Assembly (NCBI RefSeq): GCF_004514425.2
Contig: NZ_MYFN02000019.1
Coordinates: forward strand, 1 to 64,000
Direction: 5' to 3'
Length of the DNA stretch: 64,000 bases
DNA from: Shinella sumterensis
Lineage (GTDB): Bacteria > Pseudomonadota > Alphaproteobacteria > Rhizobiales > Rhizobiaceae
Shown here: piece by piece, positions 25,516-34,360 of the stretch
Layout of the letters: every line of letters begins with the position of its first letter
Position numbering within the stretch: position 1 is the stretch's first letter
The notes under the pieces: generated by a model
The model's input: only the letters and a program-made list of their open reading frames with translations
What the model was told of the DNA's origin: nothing
Databases searched by the model: none
Made by a program: the position numbers and the translations under genes

Positions 25516-25761
25516 ACGCCGCTCGGGGCCATAGCCCGCATCGAACATGCGCTTGACGGTTTCGAGGGCGAGCGGGAGCGCTATCGTCAGCGTCTCGCCG
25601 TTGGCCGCCGCAGGCTGGCTTCATATCAGGCCCGCGATGGCGAGGCCGAATTCGCCTTCGCCGGCGAGTTGGCGGAAAAGCGCAAGCTGCTTGCCGTAGT
25701 CGAAGAGGCGCTTGCCGCCGATATCGAGCGTCCCGACGATGCGCTCCAGATAGCGTCCTGA
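25515..25761 (+). pseudogene. C-terminal fragment of a large plasmid helicase/methylase-like protein (tentative)
   Basis: The frame after the IS3 fragment reads GAIARIEHALDGFEGERERY, then RRRLASYQARDGEAEFAFAG and ELAEKRKLLAVVEEALAADI before the stop at 25759-25761. The pattern of helical segments with SYQAR and FAFAGELAEKR resembles the extreme C-terminus of the large SNF2/N6-methylase-like proteins on rhizobial plasmids. There is no start codon, so it is a remnant. The family name is from memory of such tails and is not certain. Confidence 0.4.
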
Positions 25762-25901
25762 TCCGGCCCTCGCGCCAGCCATCACCAGAAAAAACTTTGG
25801 CTGGGTAGGTGCTCGGGTTATTCCGCCTTCATTGTTACCGGAAGCAAAGGGGTGGAAGGGAGACAGTCCGGTCCTGGCTAAGGCGCGCTTGAGAGCTGAC
25901 A

Positions 25902-26966
25902 TCAGTTGGCGAGCGACGCCCGGACCGGGAGACGGCTGATGCTGTGTCCTGTGGCTGTTTCGGCTGCGCGACGCAGCATGGCCGGGTCTGACACTCCCTG
26001 ATGGTCGAGCCGCGGCGTATAGGGCGCCTCCAGCCTTTCTGCCTCGTCGTCGGTGAGACTGATCGAGAGGGAGGCCACGGCGTCGTCGATATGGTCTGGT
26101 TTCAGCGCACCCACGATCGGCGCTGCCACCACGGGATTGCGACGCAACCAGGCCAGCGCGATCATCGACCGGCCGACGCCTCGCTCTTCGGCAATGGCCC
26201 CCACCTCATCGACAATCCGCTTGTCGCTGTCGGCCGTGGCTGCTCCCAGCTTGTAGGCCGTTTCGCTTTCCGCTCTTGCCGTGACCGCGCCCCACGGCCG
26301 GGCCAGCCGGCCACGGTAGAGAGGGCTATAGAGAATGGTCTGCACCCCTTCGTCGATGCAGAGCGCATGCATCTCGCGCTCTTCCTCGCGGTCAAGCAGA
26401 TTGTAGGTATCCTGCATCGACACGAAGCGGGCCCAGCCGTTGGATTGCTGCAGGTGTAGCGCCTTGCCGAATTCCCAGGCCTTCATGGACGATGCACCGA
26501 GATAGCGGACCTTGCCGGCCTTGACGACATCGTTCAGGGCCTCGAGCGTTTCTTCCCAGGGCGTGGTCCTGTCGCGACGATGGATCTGGTAGAGGTCGAT
26601 ATAGTCGGTGCCAAGGCGCCTGAGGCTCATATCGACTTCGGTCATGATCGCCTTGCGCGACAGCCCTATACTGTTAGGTCCGTCGCGCATCGGGGCGCTG
26701 AGTTTGGTGGCGATCACAACGTTTTCGCGGTGCGCAAAGTCCTTGAGGGCCCGCCCGAGGATTTCCTCGCTGGACCCGTTTGAATAGAGATTGGCCGTGT
26801 CGAAGAAATTGATGCCCGCCTCCAGTGCGTGGCGAATGAGGCGCCGGCTTGCTTCCTCGTCAAGCGACCAGGAAGGGTAGCCTCGCGACGGGTCCCCGAA
26901 CCCCATGCAGCCAATAGCGACAGGCGAAATATCGAGGCCGGTGCGGCCGAGCTTGGCATATTGCAT
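25902..26966 (-). CDS. Aldo/keto reductase
   Basis: This 354-residue TIM-barrel NADPH oxidoreductase has the AKR catalytic tetrad: Asp and Tyr in NFFDTANLYSNG, Lys in VVIATKLSAP and His in LYQIHRRDRT. The cofactor region (AWLRRNPVVAAPIVGALKPD) lies near the C-terminus. The SWSLDEEASRRLIRHALEAG stretch fits the AKR11/AKR13-type YajO relatives. It would reduce aldehydes or ketones in the cytosol. It is divergent from a TetR gene across an 84-bp region with two strong palindromes, so it is the likely target of that repressor and would be induced by a toxic carbonyl or a similar compound. Confidence 0.9.
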   Translation of the reverse strand: MQYAKLGRTGLDISPVAIGCMGFGDPSRGYPSWSLDEEASRRLIRHALEAGINFFDTANLYSNGSSEEILGRALKDFAHRENVVIATKLSAPMRDGPNSIGLSRKAIMTEVDMSLRRLGTDYIDLYQIHRRDRTTPWEETLEALNDVVKAGKVRYLGASSMKAWEFGKALHLQQSNGWARFVSMQDTYNLLDREEEREMHALCIDEGVQTILYSPLYRGRLARPWGAVTARAESETAYKLGAATADSDKRIVDEVGAIAEERGVGRSMIALAWLRRNPVVAAPIVGALKPDHIDDAVASLSISLTDDEAERLEAPYTPRLDHQGVSDPAMLRRAAETATGHSISRLPVRASLAN

Positions 26967-26990
26967 GTCTGTCTCCGCATCCGCTATATT

Positions 26991-27034
26991 CGGACAAGTG
27001 TCCGCTTGCTGTTACGTAACGGACAATTGTCCGT
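26991..27034. promoter_or_regulatory. Paired TetR operators CGGACA-N2-TGTCCG
   Basis: Two copies of the same palindrome lie in the AKR-TetR divergent region: CGGACAAGTGTCCG (26991-27004) and ACGGACAATTGTCCGT (27019-27034), 29 bp centre to centre. A third small palindrome TTACGTAA (27012-27019) lies between them. Two sites on the same face of the helix with a shared 6-bp arm are typical for a TetR dimer acting on both promoters. Confidence 0.8.
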
Positions 27035-27050
27035 TTAGTCAAGGGGCGAT

Positions 27051-27635
27051 ATGGCTGCAGGAGAAGATGGATTGCGGGCGGACGCGCGCGCCAACCGTGA
27101 TCGCATACTTGAGGTGGCGCGGGAGGCTCTGACCGCGGATCCCGAGACGCCGCTCAGCGCCATCGGCAAGGCAGCCGGCGTTGGACAAGGCACGCTCTAT
27201 CGCCACTTCCCGACGCGGGAAGCTCTGGCCCTGGCCATCTATCGTAGGGAGATCAGCGCCCTGGCGGCTCTCCCATCCACGCTTCTGCAGGAGCGTCCTC
27301 CCCTTGAGGCGTTTCGTCTGTGGTGCGCCCAGCTGGCCGTTTCCAGTGCGATGAAGCGCGGAGTGGCAAAACTTCTGCAAGGAGCTACGTCCGAGGATGA
27401 TGAACGTGAGACCTATCGGCAGATCGTGTTGGCGGTGCGCTCACTCCTAGCTGCAAGTGAGGCTGCGGGTGCAATCGATCGCGGTGCAAATGCCGACGAT
27501 GTCCTGATGCTTCTCGGCGTGCTTTGGCAAATCCCATCCCACCCCGGCAGGGATGCTCAGGCAGCGAGGATAATAGCTCTCATCTTCAGGGGGTTGGGCG
27601 CCAAGGACGAGCTGGATGGCCTTGCTGGACCATGA
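27051..27635 (+). CDS. TetR family regulator
   Basis: A 194-residue repressor with the N-terminal helix-turn-helix (NRDRILEVAREALTADPETP, SAIGKAAGVGQGTLYRHFPT) and a C-terminal ligand-binding domain of the SbtR type (about 85-190). The ATG at 27051 gives MAAGEDGLRADARANR. It is divergent from the aldo/keto reductase gene, and the double palindrome between them is the probable binding site. The inducer is unknown; in this arrangement it is usually a substrate of the reductase or a related electrophile. Confidence 0.9.
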   Translation: MAAGEDGLRADARANRDRILEVAREALTADPETPLSAIGKAAGVGQGTLYRHFPTREALALAIYRREISALAALPSTLLQERPPLEAFRLWCAQLAVSSAMKRGVAKLLQGATSEDDERETYRQIVLAVRSLLAASEAAGAIDRGANADDVLMLLGVLWQIPSHPGRDAQAARIIALIFRGLGAKDELDGLAGP

Positions 27636-27956
27636 AGCTCGTTCCGTGTTGGAGCGCTTGTCGGGAGTGACCGGTTCGTCGGGTCTGCATGTACCGCGAG
27701 TGCAGAGTTGCGGTGCAAGCCCGTAATGCCTGATTTCACGCCTTCGATTTCAGGCGACTGACGTCAGAAATGGGGTGGGGAAGCGGACGGTCAGCTATTG
27801 CAAGGCAAGGCTACCAGATCGGACGAGCGTGAGCACGTTCGGCATGAACAGTGATCCGAAGGCAAGATGCGATGAAGGCCAGCGGCGATCTTGCGGCACA
27901 CCTGAACTCGGTGGAAGCAAGCGGGCTCCATCGGGGGGCCGCATACTCCCGATCAA
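27636..27956. other. Noncoding region between tetR and azoR 3' ends
   Basis: About 320 bp between two convergent genes. No gene, hairpin with T-tract or mobile-element end was recognised. A 125-codon frame at 27775-28152 overlaps azoR antisense and has no family character. Confidence 0.4.
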
Positions 27957-28574
27957 TCAGGCTACCGCGGCGCGCTTGAGTTTTCGAACAACGGCGTCGA
28001 TGAACGTGCCCATCGTTACTTCACCCATATCCACGGCCTTGGCACCATCGCCATGGATAATCTTTACGTCGGTGATGCCGAGGACGTTGAGAATGGCCTT
28101 GAGGTATCGCGGGGCAAAATTGAGGTGGTCGATGGGCGAGGCCTCGCCATAGATGCCGCCGGACGCCAGCACCACGGTGGCTTTCTTGCCGATCAGCAGT
28201 CCCTTGCCGTCGAAGCCAAGCGTTACGCCCTTGCGCACGACGTGATCGATCCAGGCTTTGAGGCTGGCCGGGATATTGTAATTGTAGACCGGCGTGGCGA
28301 TGACAAGCTCGTCGGCTGCCAGCAATTCGGCAACCAGCGCGTCCGAAAGACGCAGTTGCTCGGCCATGTCCGCGGTATGGGCATGCGGTGGCGTGAAATA
28401 GGCCGACAACCACGGCATGGTCACGTGCGGCAGCGCATCCACGGCCAGGTCGCGCCGCACGACCGCGCCATGCGGGTTCACCTCAAGCCAATTGGCGACA
28501 AGGCGTTTGGTCAGTTGACGGGAAATCGAAGCCTCGCCGCGCGCGCTGGTTTCGACAACGAGAAGGTTGGGCAT
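27957..28574 (-). CDS. azoR: FMN-dependent NADH-azoreductase
   Basis: A 205-residue flavodoxin-fold quinone/azo reductase. The N-terminal phosphate-binding region reads VVETSARGEASISRQLTKRL, the family signature PVYNYNIPASLKAWIDHVVR is at about 95-114, and the second FMN-contacting loop VVLASGGIYGEASPIDH follows. AzoR reduces quinones and azo dyes with two electrons from NADH, which protects against thiol and quinone stress. The length is typical. The gene is divergent from a LysR regulator with 117 bp between starts, so it is probably activated by that regulator in response to a quinone-like compound. Confidence 0.92.
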   Translation of the reverse strand: MPNLLVVETSARGEASISRQLTKRLVANWLEVNPHGAVVRRDLAVDALPHVTMPWLSAYFTPPHAHTADMAEQLRLSDALVAELLAADELVIATPVYNYNIPASLKAWIDHVVRKGVTLGFDGKGLLIGKKATVVLASGGIYGEASPIDHLNFAPRYLKAILNVLGITDVKIIHGDGAKAVDMGEVTMGTFIDAVVRKLKRAAVA

Positions 28575-28691
28575 GGCGTCCTCAAGGTTTTAGGCTGAAC
28601 AGCCGTGACTGATACGGACGATATAGGGCTTTTCATCCAGCGGCAGGAGCGATAATAAATTGATCATCTCTATCGGTGAATATGATGGATC

Positions 28692-29591
28692 ATGATCGGC
28701 AGTCTCAGCCTCGACCAGTTGCGCATCCTGGTGACCATTGCTGATGCCGGCAGCTTTTCGGCGGCCGGGCGGCAATTGCGCCGTGCGCAATCGGCAATCA
28801 GCCAGTCGGTGGCGACGTTGGAAGCCGCCCAGGGCGTCCAGCTCTTCGACCGCAGCACCCATCGCCCCCGCCTGACTGAAACGGGCCGGGTTCTGGTCGA
28901 TCAGGCCCGGCTGGTGCTTTCGAGCGCGGCTCGCTTCGAGGCCGTCGCGACCGGCGCGCGAGGCGGGGTCGAGCCCGAGCTTGCTCTGGCCATAGATCCG
29001 CTGGTGCCCACCGCCCCGCTCATTGAAAGCCTGCGCGCGTTGCACCAGGCCTATCCGCATCTTCCCGTCAGCTTCTCGACCGAGGGCCTGGGCGGGGCGC
29101 TGCGTCGTTTGCGCAGCGGCGACGTCGCACTGGCCTTCTGCCTGCTGCTGCCGGTGGTGCCCGAGGACGTCGTGGCTTCGCCGCTCCTGCGCGTGGCGCT
29201 GACGCCCGTGGTCAGCGCCGAACACCCATTGGCAGCGCTTGGCCGTCCGGCAACCCGCGACGACCTGGAGCGCCATATCCAGCTCGTCCTGTCCGATCCG
29301 GTCGATCGGGAAGCGAACAATTACGGCCTGACCAGCGCCACGCGGTGGCGCTTTGTCGACCTCGGCCGCAGGTTGGATTTCCTGCTGGCCGGCTTCGGCT
29401 GGTGCCGGATGCCGGAGCATCTGATTGCCGATCATCTCGCAGCCAGCGATCTGGTTCGGCTCGAGCTGGCCGAAGATGCCCGTGACCCGGCAGACGCCCT
29501 GACCATCTACGCCGCCCGCATGGCGGGCCATGAACCTGGCCCGGCCGGCCGGTGGCTCCTTAACGACCTGCAGGTCCGGCTGTCGCTCTGA
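28692..29591 (+). CDS. LysR family regulator
   Basis: This 299-residue regulator has the LysR helix-turn-helix at the N-terminus (LDQLRILVTIADAGSFSAAG, RRAQSAISQSVATLEAAQGV) and a substrate-binding domain (about 90-290) with FSTEGLGGALRRLRSGDVAL. It belongs to the common group that controls a divergent flavodoxin or oxidoreductase gene. The start ATG at 28692 lies in a region with ATGATGGATCATGATC, a small dyad that may overlap the operator. It faces azoR, the likely target. The inducer is not known. Confidence 0.9.
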   Translation: MIGSLSLDQLRILVTIADAGSFSAAGRQLRRAQSAISQSVATLEAAQGVQLFDRSTHRPRLTETGRVLVDQARLVLSSAARFEAVATGARGGVEPELALAIDPLVPTAPLIESLRALHQAYPHLPVSFSTEGLGGALRRLRSGDVALAFCLLLPVVPEDVVASPLLRVALTPVVSAEHPLAALGRPATRDDLERHIQLVLSDPVDREANNYGLTSATRWRFVDLGRRLDFLLAGFGWCRMPEHLIADHLAASDLVRLELAEDARDPADALTIYAARMAGHEPGPAGRWLLNDLQVRLSL

Positions 29592-29640
29592 TCCGATCAA
29601 ACACTTGTCGTCGGTATCACCTAATCCCTGAGAGATACCG

Positions 29641-29677
29641 GAAGAGCCGCGATGAACGCGGTCAAAATCGGCTCTTC
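29641..29677 (+). terminator. Hairpin downstream of the LysR gene
   Basis: GAAGAGCCG (29641-29649) pairs with CGGCTCTTC (29669-29677), and a small inner stem CGC/GCG lies in the loop. The structure starts 50 bp after the LysR stop. There is no T-tract, so it may be a weak or Rho-assisted terminator or simply an RNA fold. Confidence 0.35.
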
Positions 29678-29752
29678 GGTGTTAGTCGCACTATCGCCAA
29701 CGTCCGAAATGAGATCGATGAACGAACCGGCGCCTTTGGCGTGGTTAACCTG

Positions 29753-29957
29753 CGAATGACCATTAGGGGATCGGCACCAGACTGGCGATTCCCGGTGCCA
29801 AGATATCCGTGTTTTGATTGCCTACTGCCGCATGAACGGACAGATCGACGGCCGAGCCGAGATAATCGGCCAAAAATTGGCCGAACGCTTCCGCCAGCCG
29901 CTCGCTTTCATCGTTCTGCAGGGTGGCAGGCAAATGCCCTTCCCAAAGCGTTGCAAG
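29753..29957 (-). pseudogene. Possible relaxase (MobA/TraA-like) fragment
   Basis: On the minus strand the reading NLATLWEGHLPATLQNDESE, then RLAEAFGQFLADYLGSAVDL and SVHAAVGNQNTD runs to a TAA near 29768. The part LAEAFGQFLADYLGSAVDLSVHA resembles the segment just before the metal-binding histidines in MobA/MobL and TraA relaxases (LAREFGQYLADxYGVAVDxxxHA). The histidine triad itself is absent because the sequence diverges. It lies just downstream of the RND pump gene. The match is partial and from memory only. Confidence 0.3.
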
Positions 29958-29962
29958 ATTGG

Positions 29963-32900
29963 TTATTCGGCGGCCATCGGCATGGCATGGTGCTCGTCGA
30001 AAAGCTCACCCTGGCTGGCGGACTTCTCGTCTTCCTTTTTCGCCTTCGGCTCGCGGCCGAAGAACAGCGCGTAAGCTGCCGGCAGGACAAGGATGGTCAG
30101 CACGGTCGCAACCAGAATGCCACCCATCATCGCATAGGCCATCGGCCCCCAGAACAGACCGCGCGAGATCGGGATCAGCGCCAGCACGGCGGTCAGCGCT
30201 GTCAGCGTGATCGGCCGGAAACGGCGGACCGCCGCACCGACGATCGCTTCCATCCGCGGATGGCCGGCCGCGATATCCTGGTCGATCTGGTCGACGAGGA
30301 TGATCGAGTTGCGCATGATGATGCCAAGCAGAGCAATGACGCCGAGAATGGCGACGAAGCCAAACGGCGCACCGGTGATCAGCAGCGCCATGGCGGCGCC
30401 GATGATGCCGAGCGGGCCGGTGGCGAGCACCAGCATCGCCTTACCAAAATGCTGCAGCTGGATCATCAGCAACACGAGGATGACGAGCAGCATGATCGGC
30501 GCCTTCGCAGCGATCGACTGCTGGCTTTCCGCCGCATCTTCGGCGCCGCCCTGGATCTCGACCTTGTACCCTGTCGGCAGCTTGGCGCGCAGATCGGCCA
30601 TGCTGTTATAGAGGCTCATGGTCACCTGGGTCGGCTCCACGCCATCCGGCAGCGTTGCCTTGACGGTAATGGTCGGCAGGCGGTCGCGGCGCCATTCGAT
30701 ACCCTGTTCGAGCAGCGGCACGACCTTGGCGATCTGCGATGCCGGCACGAAGCCACCATTGTCGGTCGGGATATAGACCGAGTTGACGGCCGAGAGGAGG
30801 CTGCGGGTCGCATCCGGCTCGCGCACTACGATCGAGACGGTTTCCTCGCCATCACGGAAATCGCTGATCGGGGCGCCGTTGGTCGCAGTCTGCAGCATCT
30901 GCCGCACGCGCTGCGAGGAGGCGCCGAGGGCACGCGCACGATCCTGGTCGATCACCAGTTTCATCGCCGGCACCTGCTCCATCCAGTCGTCATGAACGGC
31001 GCCGAAATTCGGCTGCTGTTCAAAACGCTGCTTCACTTGATCGGCAATGCTGCGCACTTTCGCACGGTCCGGGCCAATAACGCGCATCTGCACGGCCCAG
31101 CCGACGGGAGGTCCGAGGAAGAGGCGGTCGACCTTGCCACGCACGGTCGGGAAATCCTCGGCCAAAATCTTGCGCAGCTTGACGATCATCCGTTCGCGCT
31201 CTTCGAGCCCGTTCGACATGACGAGAAGCTGGGCATAGTTCGGGTTGCGCAGCTGCTGGTCAAGCGGCAGGAAGAAGCGCGGCGCGCCTTCACCGATGAA
31301 CGTGGCGACGAACTTCTTGTCCGGATCGTCCATGATCTTGGCTTCGAGCGCCTTGGCCTGGCGTTCGACTTCCTTGATCGCGGTGCCTTCTGGCAGCCAC
31401 ATGTCGACAAGGATTTCCGGCCGCGACGATTGTGGGAAGAAGCTCTGCGGAATGAACTGGAAGGACCAGAGGCTACCGACAAAGGCCCCGAGCGTCAGGA
31501 GCAGCACGATCGCCTTGTGGCGCACGGCCCAGCCCACGGTGTGGCCGACGCCGCGATAAAAACGGGTGTCATAGGCATCATGATGCGTGCCGGCATGCGC
31601 CCGCTGCTTCAGGATCATATAGCCGAGCCAAGGGGTGAAATAGACGGCGACGAACCATGAGGTCACCAGCGCAATGCCGACCACGAAGAACAGCGAGCGG
31701 ACATATTCACCCGCCGTGGAGGCGGCAAAACCAACCGGGATAAAGCCGGCCGTGGTGATCAGCGTGCCGGTCAGCATCGGAAAGGCGGTCGAGGAATAGG
31801 CGAAGCTCGCCGCATCCAGGCGGTTCAACCCCTCTTCCAGCTTGCGCTCCATCATCTCGACGACGATCATCGCATCGTCGACTAGAAGGCCGAGCGCAAT
31901 GATCAGTGCGCCGAGCGAGATGCGCTGCAGCTCGATGCCCATATAAAACATGATGGCCAACGTCGCAGCGAGAACGAGCGGAATGGCAACCGCGATGACG
32001 ATGCCCGAACGCCAGCCGATCGAAATCAGCGAGACGATCAGCACGATGACCAGAGCTTCCATCAGCGCCTGGGTGAATTCGCCGACCGCTTCGGTGACGA
32101 CTTCGGGCTGGTTGGAGATCTGCGTCACCTCGACCCCGACCGGCAGCGTGTCTTCAAAGCGTTTGTAGGTTTCCTCGACACCCTTGCCGACATCGGTGAC
32201 CTTGAAGCCCTTGGCCATCACCACGCCGAGTTCGACGGTATCATGGCCATTGACGCGGAATTTTCTCTGATAGGGCTCTTCGAGCCCGTCCTTGACGGTG
32301 GCGATATCGCCGAGACGGATCACCTGATCACCGGCCTTGAGCCTGAGTTCGCGGATTTCAGCCGGCGTCGTGACATCGCCTTCAACGGAGATGCGTACGG
32401 AGCGATCGGCGGTTTCGACACTGCCGGCCGGATCGACATCGTTCTGGCCCTGCAGGGCGTTCTGGATATCGACCACGGTCAGGCCGCGTTCGGCCAGTGC
32501 CTTGGAGGAGACGTCGATAAAAATCTTCTGCGGCTGGTCGCCGAGGATGACGGCCTTTTCGACGCCGGGCGTGGCGATCAGCATGTCGCGTGCCTGGATC
32601 GCGAACTTCTTCAGCTCCGGATAGGAATAACCGTCGCCGCTGATCGCGTGCAGAGTGATGTAGGTATCGCCGAATTCGTCGTTGAAATAGGGGCCGAGCA
32701 GGCCGGACGGCAGATCCTGCTTGATATCGCCGACCTTCTTGCGCACCTGATAAAAGGCGTCCGCCACATCGGCGCCGTTGGTGTCACCCTTGATCTGGAT
32801 CGTGGTGATCGCCACGCCAGCGCGGATATAGGATTTGACCCAGTCGAGATGCGGGGTTTCCTGCAGCTTGCGCTCGATCTTGTTGACGACCTGGTTCTGC

Positions 32901-33121
32901 ATGTCATCGATCGAGGCGCCCGGCCAGACCGACTGCACGACCATGACACGGAAGGTGAAATCCGGATCTTCCTTCTGGCCCATGTTCATGACGCCAAGGG
33001 CGCCCATGACGATGATCAGGCCGAACAGGAAACGGGCGATGCTGGGATGTGAGATCGCCCAGCGGGAAAGGTTGAATTTATGCTTCTCTTCCGTCGAAGA
33101 AGGCGCGTTGTGCGAAGTCAT
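29963..33121 (-). CDS. RND efflux transporter, inner-membrane subunit (AcrB/MexF-like)
   Basis: This 1052-residue HAE1-type RND transporter has a cytoplasmic N-terminal tail (HKFNLSRWAISHPSIARFLF), twelve helices in the 1+5+1+5 pattern, two large periplasmic loops, and the helix-4 proton relay Asp pair in LGLLVDDAMIVVEMMERK. It uses the proton gradient to expel drugs, dyes or other amphiphiles through a periplasmic adaptor and outer-membrane channel. The adaptor gene lies 25 bp upstream (33147-34301) and a TetR gene precedes it. No outer-membrane channel gene is present here, so a TolC-like protein from elsewhere is needed. Confidence 0.93.
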   Translation of the reverse strand: MTSHNAPSSTEEKHKFNLSRWAISHPSIARFLFGLIIVMGALGVMNMGQKEDPDFTFRVMVVQSVWPGASIDDMQNQVVNKIERKLQETPHLDWVKSYIRAGVAITTIQIKGDTNGADVADAFYQVRKKVGDIKQDLPSGLLGPYFNDEFGDTYITLHAISGDGYSYPELKKFAIQARDMLIATPGVEKAVILGDQPQKIFIDVSSKALAERGLTVVDIQNALQGQNDVDPAGSVETADRSVRISVEGDVTTPAEIRELRLKAGDQVIRLGDIATVKDGLEEPYQRKFRVNGHDTVELGVVMAKGFKVTDVGKGVEETYKRFEDTLPVGVEVTQISNQPEVVTEAVGEFTQALMEALVIVLIVSLISIGWRSGIVIAVAIPLVLAATLAIMFYMGIELQRISLGALIIALGLLVDDAMIVVEMMERKLEEGLNRLDAASFAYSSTAFPMLTGTLITTAGFIPVGFAASTAGEYVRSLFFVVGIALVTSWFVAVYFTPWLGYMILKQRAHAGTHHDAYDTRFYRGVGHTVGWAVRHKAIVLLLTLGAFVGSLWSFQFIPQSFFPQSSRPEILVDMWLPEGTAIKEVERQAKALEAKIMDDPDKKFVATFIGEGAPRFFLPLDQQLRNPNYAQLLVMSNGLEERERMIVKLRKILAEDFPTVRGKVDRLFLGPPVGWAVQMRVIGPDRAKVRSIADQVKQRFEQQPNFGAVHDDWMEQVPAMKLVIDQDRARALGASSQRVRQMLQTATNGAPISDFRDGEETVSIVVREPDATRSLLSAVNSVYIPTDNGGFVPASQIAKVVPLLEQGIEWRRDRLPTITVKATLPDGVEPTQVTMSLYNSMADLRAKLPTGYKVEIQGGAEDAAESQQSIAAKAPIMLLVILVLLMIQLQHFGKAMLVLATGPLGIIGAAMALLITGAPFGFVAILGVIALLGIIMRNSIILVDQIDQDIAAGHPRMEAIVGAAVRRFRPITLTALTAVLALIPISRGLFWGPMAYAMMGGILVATVLTILVLPAAYALFFGREPKAKKEDEKSASQGELFDEHHAMPMAAE

Positions 33122-33146
33122 GAGCGTGGTTCTTCGATCCTAAGAG

Positions 33147-34301
33147 TCAGGGTGCGACCGAGGCCGTGGTGAGGCTGTTGACGCTGCCGAAGCGTGAGGT
33201 CACTGTTTCCGGCAGCCTCACCTTCATGTCTTCGCGCATGAACTGCGTGCCGGCCGAAACGACCAGAACGCCGGTCGAAAGACCCTTGGAGATGCGGGCG
33301 CCGTCATCGGAAAAATCGACGACTTCGACCGGCCGCGAGCTGACCGTGCCCTTCTGGCGGTCGACGACCCAGACGACCTTCTTGCCGTCCTTTTCGCCGA
33401 GCGCGGCAAGCGGCACGGAAAACGCGGGAACCGCATTGTCGGCCTTTGCCTCGATCGTCGCGGTCATGCCGAGCAGCACACGCTGATCCTCGGGCAGGCT
33501 GACGCGGACGGAGAAGGTGCGCGACTGGGCATCGGCACTCTGGGCGACTTCACGGACTTTTCCTGTCAGCACAGTCGTGTTGGCAGCCCAGAAGCTGGCG
33601 GAGACCTGTTTGCCCGGCTGGAAATGCGAAACATCCATTTCCGGCACGGCGATCTGCACTTCCTTTTCGCCATCGACGGCGACCGTAACGACCGGCGTGC
33701 CGGCCGACACGACCTGGCCGACATCGGCGCTGACCGTGGTGACGATGCCATTCTGATCGGATTTCAGATCGGAATAGGCAACCTGGTTGCGGGCCTGCTC
33801 GAGTGCGGACTCGGCCGACTGGAGGGAGGACACGGCCTGATCGCGTGACAGCGACGCCTGCTCGAGGGTCGATTGCGACGTGACATTTTGGGCAGCGAGC
33901 GTCTGGGCGCGGCGATACGCGAGATCGGTGATTTCGACCTGTTTCCGGGCTGACGAGAGATCGGCTTCGGCGCGGGTGAGGGCAAGCTTGTAATCGACCG
34001 GGTCGAGGCGCGCGAGCACGGCGCCGGGGCTGACACGGTCGCCGACATTAACCAGCCGCTCGGTGATCTTGCCGGAAACACGGAAGCCGAGGTTCATCTC
34101 GGTGCGAGCCTTGACCGCACCGGAATAGACGAGCTTGCGGCCTTCATCCGGCGCGCCGATCTCGGCGACCTTGACGGGGCGCACCACGTCCGGTGCCTCC
34201 GCCTTTTTCTCTTCCGAGCAGGCGGCAAGAAACGAAAGGGCTCCTACAACTACGGCGATTTTCAGAACTGTCGTGGCAGTAACAAAACGAAACGAGGACA
34301 T
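33147..34301 (-). CDS. RND efflux periplasmic adaptor (membrane fusion lipoprotein)
   Basis: This 384-residue adaptor has a lipoprotein signal peptide ending in the lipobox LAAC (KIAVVVGALSFLAACSEEK). It then shows a barrel-sandwich half (VRPVKVAEIGAPDEGRKLVY), a coiled-coil hairpin (about 95-175), a second lipoyl half (SDLKSDQNGIVTTVSADVGQ) and a beta-barrel/MP domain. It bridges the inner-membrane pump encoded by the next gene to an outer-membrane duct. The ATG at 34299-34301 begins the signal peptide; the open frame continues upstream to 34430 without support. The arrangement TetR-MFP-RND on one strand indicates local repression. Confidence 0.92.
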   Translation of the reverse strand: MSSFRFVTATTVLKIAVVVGALSFLAACSEEKKAEAPDVVRPVKVAEIGAPDEGRKLVYSGAVKARTEMNLGFRVSGKITERLVNVGDRVSPGAVLARLDPVDYKLALTRAEADLSSARKQVEITDLAYRRAQTLAAQNVTSQSTLEQASLSRDQAVSSLQSAESALEQARNQVAYSDLKSDQNGIVTTVSADVGQVVSAGTPVVTVAVDGEKEVQIAVPEMDVSHFQPGKQVSASFWAANTTVLTGKVREVAQSADAQSRTFSVRVSLPEDQRVLLGMTATIEAKADNAVPAFSVPLAALGEKDGKKVVWVVDRQKGTVSSRPVEVVDFSDDGARISKGLSTGVLVVSAGTQFMREDMKVRLPETVTSRFGSVNSLTTASVAP

Positions 34302-34360
34302 GGCCCCACTCCATGGAATGATGACGGGTGGCGCGGGAGACGCCGGTGCTTGGGTAGAAA

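Noticed and set aside
29741-31660. 639-codon plus-strand frame opposite the RND transporter gene
   Set aside because: It is the antisense shadow of a highly conserved RND gene, rich in His, Arg, Asp and Gln with no family motif or ribosome site.
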